A model generated the notes under the pieces. It did not search any database, was not told the origin of the DNA, and saw only the letters and a program-made list of their open reading frames with translations. Both the position numbers and the translations under genes were made by a program. Positions 60,840 through 64,000 of a DNA stretch of 64,000 nt are shown here, piece after piece. Source of the stretch: Rhodococcus sp. 14-2483-1-2 (lineage in GTDB: Bacteria; Actinomycetota; Actinomycetes; Mycobacteriales; Mycobacteriaceae); the NCBI RefSeq assembly GCF_002259405.1, contig NZ_NPFW01000022.1, positions 744,001 to 808,000 of the forward strand, given 5' to 3'. Each line of letters opens with the position of its first letter. Position 1 is the first letter of the stretch.

Positions 60840-62030
60840 GTGACCGCTGTATCGGTCGAGGAACACACCGCCGCGGTCGAGACTCTGCTCGCGGCGTTGA
60901 CCACGAGAACAGCTCAGCGAATTCCTCTCGACGACGCGCTGGGACGCGTCGCGTTCGCGGACGTGCGATCGCCGGTCGATCTGCCGCTGTTCCGCAACTC
61001 GCAGATGGACGGCTATGCCGTGGATTCTCGATCCGTGGCCACGACCCCGGTGACGCTTCCGGTCTCGACGATCATCGCCGCAGGCCCGACGGAATCGGCA
61101 GTCCTCGCCTCGGGCAGCGCCGCCAAGATCATGACCGGTGCCCCCATTCCGGACGGAGCGGACGCAATCGTCCCCGTCGAAGACACCTCCGTACCGGCGG
61201 CCGGTTCCGTGACGATCGAAAGAAGCCGCGCAGCAGGTGAATTCGTACGCGAGCAGGGCAGCGACGTACGCGTCGGAACAGTCCTGGTCGAGTCGGGCCG
61301 CGTTCTGGAACCCCGACACATCTCCGTTCTCGCTGCCGTCGGCTTCGGCGACATCGACGTTCGTTCGCGTCCACGCGTGGCCGTCGTGACCACCGGTGCC
61401 GAACTGGTCGACGCCGGCTCGACGCTGACGCCCGGTCAGATCTACGACTCGAACGGCATCACCCTCGCCGCACACCTTCGCGCCAGCGGCGCAGAGGTGG
61501 TCTCCGTCTCGCGCAGCTCCGACGAGCCGAGCCGCTTTCGCGAGATCCTCGACGCCGCAGCAGAATCGGTCGAGCTGATCATCACGTCCGGCGGAGTATC
61601 GATGGGCGACTTCGAGGTGGTCAAGGACGTACTCCGGCCGCTCGGCGGCAACTTCGGGTCGGTTCGTATGCAGCCGGGTGGTCCGCAGGGCATCACGATG
61701 TTCGACGGTGTTCCCGTGCTCAGCTTTCCCGGCAATCCCGTCAGTACGGTCGTCTCGTACATCATGTTCGCGCGCAACATCGTTCGGCGAGCGGCCGGTC
61801 TGCCGCCGGTACTCTCGACCCATGCGGCCCTGCACGAACCGATCGTGTCTCCGCCCGGTCGAAGACAACTGCTCCGTGGCCGATTGCGCGACGACGGGCG
61901 GGTGGAGCTCGTCGCCGGTCCCGGCTCGCACCTGGTCGCTGCACTGGCATGGGCCGATGTGCTGATCGACATCGACTCCGAGACAACCGAACTCGCTGCA
62001 GGATCCGACGTGGAGGTGTGGCCACTGTGA
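60840..62030 (+). CDS. moeA: Molybdopterin molybdotransferase MoeA
   Basis: Inserts molybdate into adenylated molybdopterin. 396 residues: LPLFRNSQMDGYAV, KIMTGAPIPDGADAIVPVED, PRVAVVTTGAELVD, SGGVSMGDFEVVKDVL, VPVLSFPGNPVS. It overlaps the moaCB start as GTGA, forming a moeA-moaCB-moaE operon. Confidence 0.96.
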   Translation: MTAVSVEEHTAAVETLLAALTTRTAQRIPLDDALGRVAFADVRSPVDLPLFRNSQMDGYAVDSRSVATTPVTLPVSTIIAAGPTESAVLASGSAAKIMTGAPIPDGADAIVPVEDTSVPAAGSVTIERSRAAGEFVREQGSDVRVGTVLVESGRVLEPRHISVLAAVGFGDIDVRSRPRVAVVTTGAELVDAGSTLTPGQIYDSNGITLAAHLRASGAEVVSVSRSSDEPSRFREILDAAAESVELIITSGGVSMGDFEVVKDVLRPLGGNFGSVRMQPGGPQGITMFDGVPVLSFPGNPVSTVVSYIMFARNIVRRAAGLPPVLSTHAALHEPIVSPPGRRQLLRGRLRDDGRVELVAGPGSHLVAALAWADVLIDIDSETTELAAGSDVEVWPL

Positions 62031-63037
62031 CCACAGATGTACCGCAACCCCAACTGTCTCATCTCGACGATCAGGGCCGCGCCCGCATGGTCGATGTGGC
62101 GCACAAGAAGGAAACCTCGCGCACGGCCGTCGCCGCCGGTGAGTTCGTCACCACCGCCGAGGTCGTCGCGCTCGTGCGCGCGGACGACATGCCCAAGGCC
62201 GACGTTCTCGCCACCGCCCGCATCGCGGGCATCTCGGCGGCGAAGAAGACGTCGGAACTGATTCCGCTGTGCCACCAGCTCGCCCTCTCCTCGGTGAAGA
62301 TCTCGTTCGGATTCACCGACTCGTCGATCACGGTCGAGGCAACCGCCCGCACCACCGGACGTACCGGGGTGGAGATGGAAGCACTGACCGCGGTCGCCGT
62401 AGCCGGCCTGACGCTGCACGACATGGTCAAGGCCGTCGATCCCGGTGCCACCATGAACGGTGTCCGGTTGCTCACCAAAGACGGCGGTAAGCACGGACAT
62501 TGGCAACGGGACGACGCAGCGGACTCCCCCGATTCTGCGGCTGCGCCGATATTCGATTCCTCACGGTCCGCAGCGGTTCTGGTCGCCTCGACCGGCGGCG
62601 CGAACGGATCTCGCCCGGACACCACCGGCCCCACCATCGCGTCCTGGTTGACCGACCGGGGCTTCGCCGTGCGTGGCCCACTGGTGTACGCCGATGCCGA
62701 CATCGCTACGGGGTTGCAGGACGCCCTACGCGGCGAACCGTCGCTGATCGTCAGCACGGGCGGCACCGGCGTATCCCCCACCGATGCAACCCCCGAGGCG
62801 ACGGCGGCGCTCCTCGACATCGACATGCCGGGGATAGCCGATGCGATCCGAACCCGCGGAACATCTGCGACACCTCATGCGGTGCTCAGCCGCGGTGTCT
62901 CGGGTCTGATCGGACGCACGCTCGTAGTCAACCTGCCGGGCTCGCCGGGTGGCGTGAAGGACGGACTCTCCGTTCTCGACCCGCTCCTCGACCATGTGCT
63001 GGCCCAGATCGCCGGAGGAGGCCCCCACGATGAGTGA
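62027..63037 (+). CDS. moaCB: Bifunctional MoaC-MogA/MoaB fusion protein
   Basis: 336 residues from GTG 62027. Residues ~1-160 are MoaC (cyclic pyranopterin monophosphate synthase): MVDVAHKKETSRTAVAAG, KKTSELIPLCHQLALSSVKI, GVEMEALTAVAVAGLTLHDMVKAVD. Residues ~180-336 are MogA/MoaB-like (molybdopterin adenylyltransferase): LIVSTGGTGVSPTDATPEAT and LPGSPGGVKDGL. The two domains are joined by a short Asp/Ser-rich linker. moaE overlaps its end by 8 nt. Confidence 0.95.
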   Translation: MTTDVPQPQLSHLDDQGRARMVDVAHKKETSRTAVAAGEFVTTAEVVALVRADDMPKADVLATARIAGISAAKKTSELIPLCHQLALSSVKISFGFTDSSITVEATARTTGRTGVEMEALTAVAVAGLTLHDMVKAVDPGATMNGVRLLTKDGGKHGHWQRDDAADSPDSAAAPIFDSSRSAAVLVASTGGANGSRPDTTGPTIASWLTDRGFAVRGPLVYADADIATGLQDALRGEPSLIVSTGGTGVSPTDATPEATAALLDIDMPGIADAIRTRGTSATPHAVLSRGVSGLIGRTLVVNLPGSPGGVKDGLSVLDPLLDHVLAQIAGGGPHDE

Positions 63038-63443
63038 GCTCGTCGCCCGTATCTCGAACGAACCGTTGAGCACTGCCGAAGTAGAGGTGGCAGTTCAGGA
63101 TTCGCGTCACGGTGCCGTTGTACTGTTCAGCGGAATCGTGCGCGATCACGACGGCGGGCATGCGGTGGAGACTCTGGAATACCGCGCACATCCCGACGCG
63201 GAACGCTTCCTGAGCCGCTGCTGCTCGGAGGTATCGGCAGAGACGGGATTGGCAGTGGCCGCAGTACATCGCGTCGGCGATCTACGGGTCGGCGACCTCG
63301 CGCTCGTCGCGGCCGTCGGCTCGGCTCATCGCGCCGAAGCGTTCGAAGCCTGCGCCCGACTCGTCGAGCGCATCAAAGCCGAGGTCCCGATCTGGAAGCG
63401 TCAGGGATTCGAGGGCGGACGTACCGAGTGGGTCGGGCTGTAA
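63030..63443 (+). CDS. moaE: Molybdopterin synthase large subunit MoaE
   Basis: 137 residues from ATG 63030 (GGAGGAG ribosome-binding site): GAVVLFSGIVRDHDGGHAVETLEYRAHPDAE, VAAVHRVGDLRVGD, and catalytic Lys in VPIWKRQGFEGGRTEWVG. Last gene of the moeA operon and convergent with the CobW-like gene (5-nt gap). Confidence 0.95.
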   Translation: MSELVARISNEPLSTAEVEVAVQDSRHGAVVLFSGIVRDHDGGHAVETLEYRAHPDAERFLSRCCSEVSAETGLAVAAVHRVGDLRVGDLALVAAVGSAHRAEAFEACARLVERIKAEVPIWKRQGFEGGRTEWVGL

Positions 63444-63448
63444 AGGAA

Positions 63449-64000
63449 CTAACCGGTCTCGAGATAACGATGGACCGGAAGCATGGCGGAGGCGTCGTCG
63501 GCGTCGTCCGGTCCTCTCACGCAGGCACGCAACCGCTGCTCGACGGCCGACGCATCGAGATCGGTACCGATCAGCACCAGTGACGTCTGCTCGGGCTCAC
63601 CCCGGGCCCACGACGCAGCCTCGAATCGGATGTGTCGGCCCACCGTGTGCACGATGAACTTCTGCGTGTAGCCGGTGATGCCGAAGTGCACGAATCCCTT
63701 GATGCGGTAGAGGTTTCCGGAAGGATTCTCCAAGAACTCGATCAGACGGCGCGGTTCGACGGGAACCGTCGTGACGAATTCGGTGTGTGAGTACTGCGCG
63801 TGCAGGTGATGGTCATGATCGTGGTCGTGATCGTGGTTCTCCCGGAGTAGCTCGTCGAACGACAGCTGCACCGCCATTGCCGAATCCACCGAGTGATCGT
63901 CACGCCGATCGAACAGCAGCAGCGGGTCGACCCGACCGAAGGCCACGGGTACGACGGGCACGTCTCCTACGACGGACTGCACCGTCGACACCACCGCGGA
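63449..64000 (-). CDS. CobW/P47K-family GTPase, C-terminal part (cut by window edge)
   Basis: The reading frame is open to the right edge; 183 residues of the 3' portion are present, without the G1/G2 motifs. A His/Asp-rich loop (ENHDHDHDHDHHLHAQYSH) is followed by the CobW C-terminal domain: RLIEFLENPSGNLYRIKGFVHFGITGYTQKFIVHTVGRHIRFEAASW and LVLIGTDLDASAVEQRL. Such GTPases are metal chaperones (zinc or cobalt). Whether zinc is the metal here, as for the rpmJ2 system 7 kb away, is unknown. Confidence 0.88.
   Translation of the reverse strand, partial: SAVVSTVQSVVGDVPVVPVAFGRVDPLLLFDRRDDHSVDSAMAVQLSFDELLRENHDHDHDHDHHLHAQYSHTEFVTTVPVEPRRLIEFLENPSGNLYRIKGFVHFGITGYTQKFIVHTVGRHIRFEAASWARGEPEQTSLVLIGTDLDASAVEQRLRACVRGPDDADDASAMLPVHRYLETG

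Overview
The window looks like a chromosomal segment of a high-GC mycolic-acid actinomycete, most probably a Rhodococcus (fascians/Rhodococcoides-like) strain. The reasons are high-GC codon use, frequent GTG/TTG starts, many 1-8 nt start/stop overlaps, and a gene order that closely follows the Mycobacterium tuberculosis block from about Rv3003c (ilvB) to Rv3053c (nrdH). The synteny statement is from memory of that genome, not from a search. I see no rRNA, tRNA, CRISPR array, insertion sequence or prophage.

Layout. 1-4.9 kb holds branched-chain amino acid synthesis: ilvN (cut by the left edge), ilvB with a transcription-attenuation leader encoding an I-L-V-I peptide, a PH-domain membrane protein and ilvD. 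4.9-10.4 kb holds a DoxX-type membrane protein, an LppZ-like lipoprotein, gatB, a hotdog thioesterase and pfkA. 10.5-15.7 kb looks like an accessory insertion between pfkA and gatA: a NarL-type two-component system diverging from a secreted phospholipase A2 and a membrane alpha/beta-hydrolase, then an esterase joined to the gatCA operon. 17.5-25.7 kb holds an ACT protein, ligA, a GGDEF protein, a MetE-like protein, mnmA and a cysteine desulfurase. 25.7-29.4 kb holds an OlsB/OlsA-like acyltransferase pair and etfBA.

29.6-42.5 kb is rich in glucan and methylation genes: a methyltransferase, a GH57 enzyme and a GT4 glycosyltransferase (the Rv3030-Rv3032 methylglucose lipopolysaccharide group), a left-handed beta-helix acetyltransferase, two more methyltransferase-fold proteins, echA, a NUDIX protein, an ABC ATPase and glgX. 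42.3-49 kb holds a YczE-like membrane protein, a PTH2-type hydrolase, serB, ctaD, a FecB-like lipoprotein and a NUDIX protein. 49-50.2 kb is a small SPFH plus ribbon-helix-helix pair. 50.2-55.8 kb is class Ib ribonucleotide reductase (nrdF; nrdHIE) split by a DUF2252 gene. 56.1-59.3 kb holds a zinc-free L36 paralogue behind a Zur-like box, an FMN reductase with a divergent TetR regulator, a fructosamine-kinase-like protein and nadE. 59.3-63.4 kb is a molybdenum-cofactor cluster (moaD-moaA, diverging from moeA-moaCB-moaE). A CobW-family GTPase runs off the right edge.

The main regulatory observations are the ilvB attenuator, paired NrdR-like boxes with the same 16-bp gap in front of both nrdHIE and nrdF, a Zur-like box in front of the C-minus L36 gene, inverted-repeat operators in the two-component/PLA2 and TetR/reductase divergent regions, and a stem enclosing a GTGATATCAC palindrome over the SPFH ribosome-binding site. 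Most genes are recognisable households of this lineage. I did not find a clearly unprecedented multi-gene system; the least understood candidates are the two-component/PLA2/hydrolase insertion and the SPFH-RHH pair.
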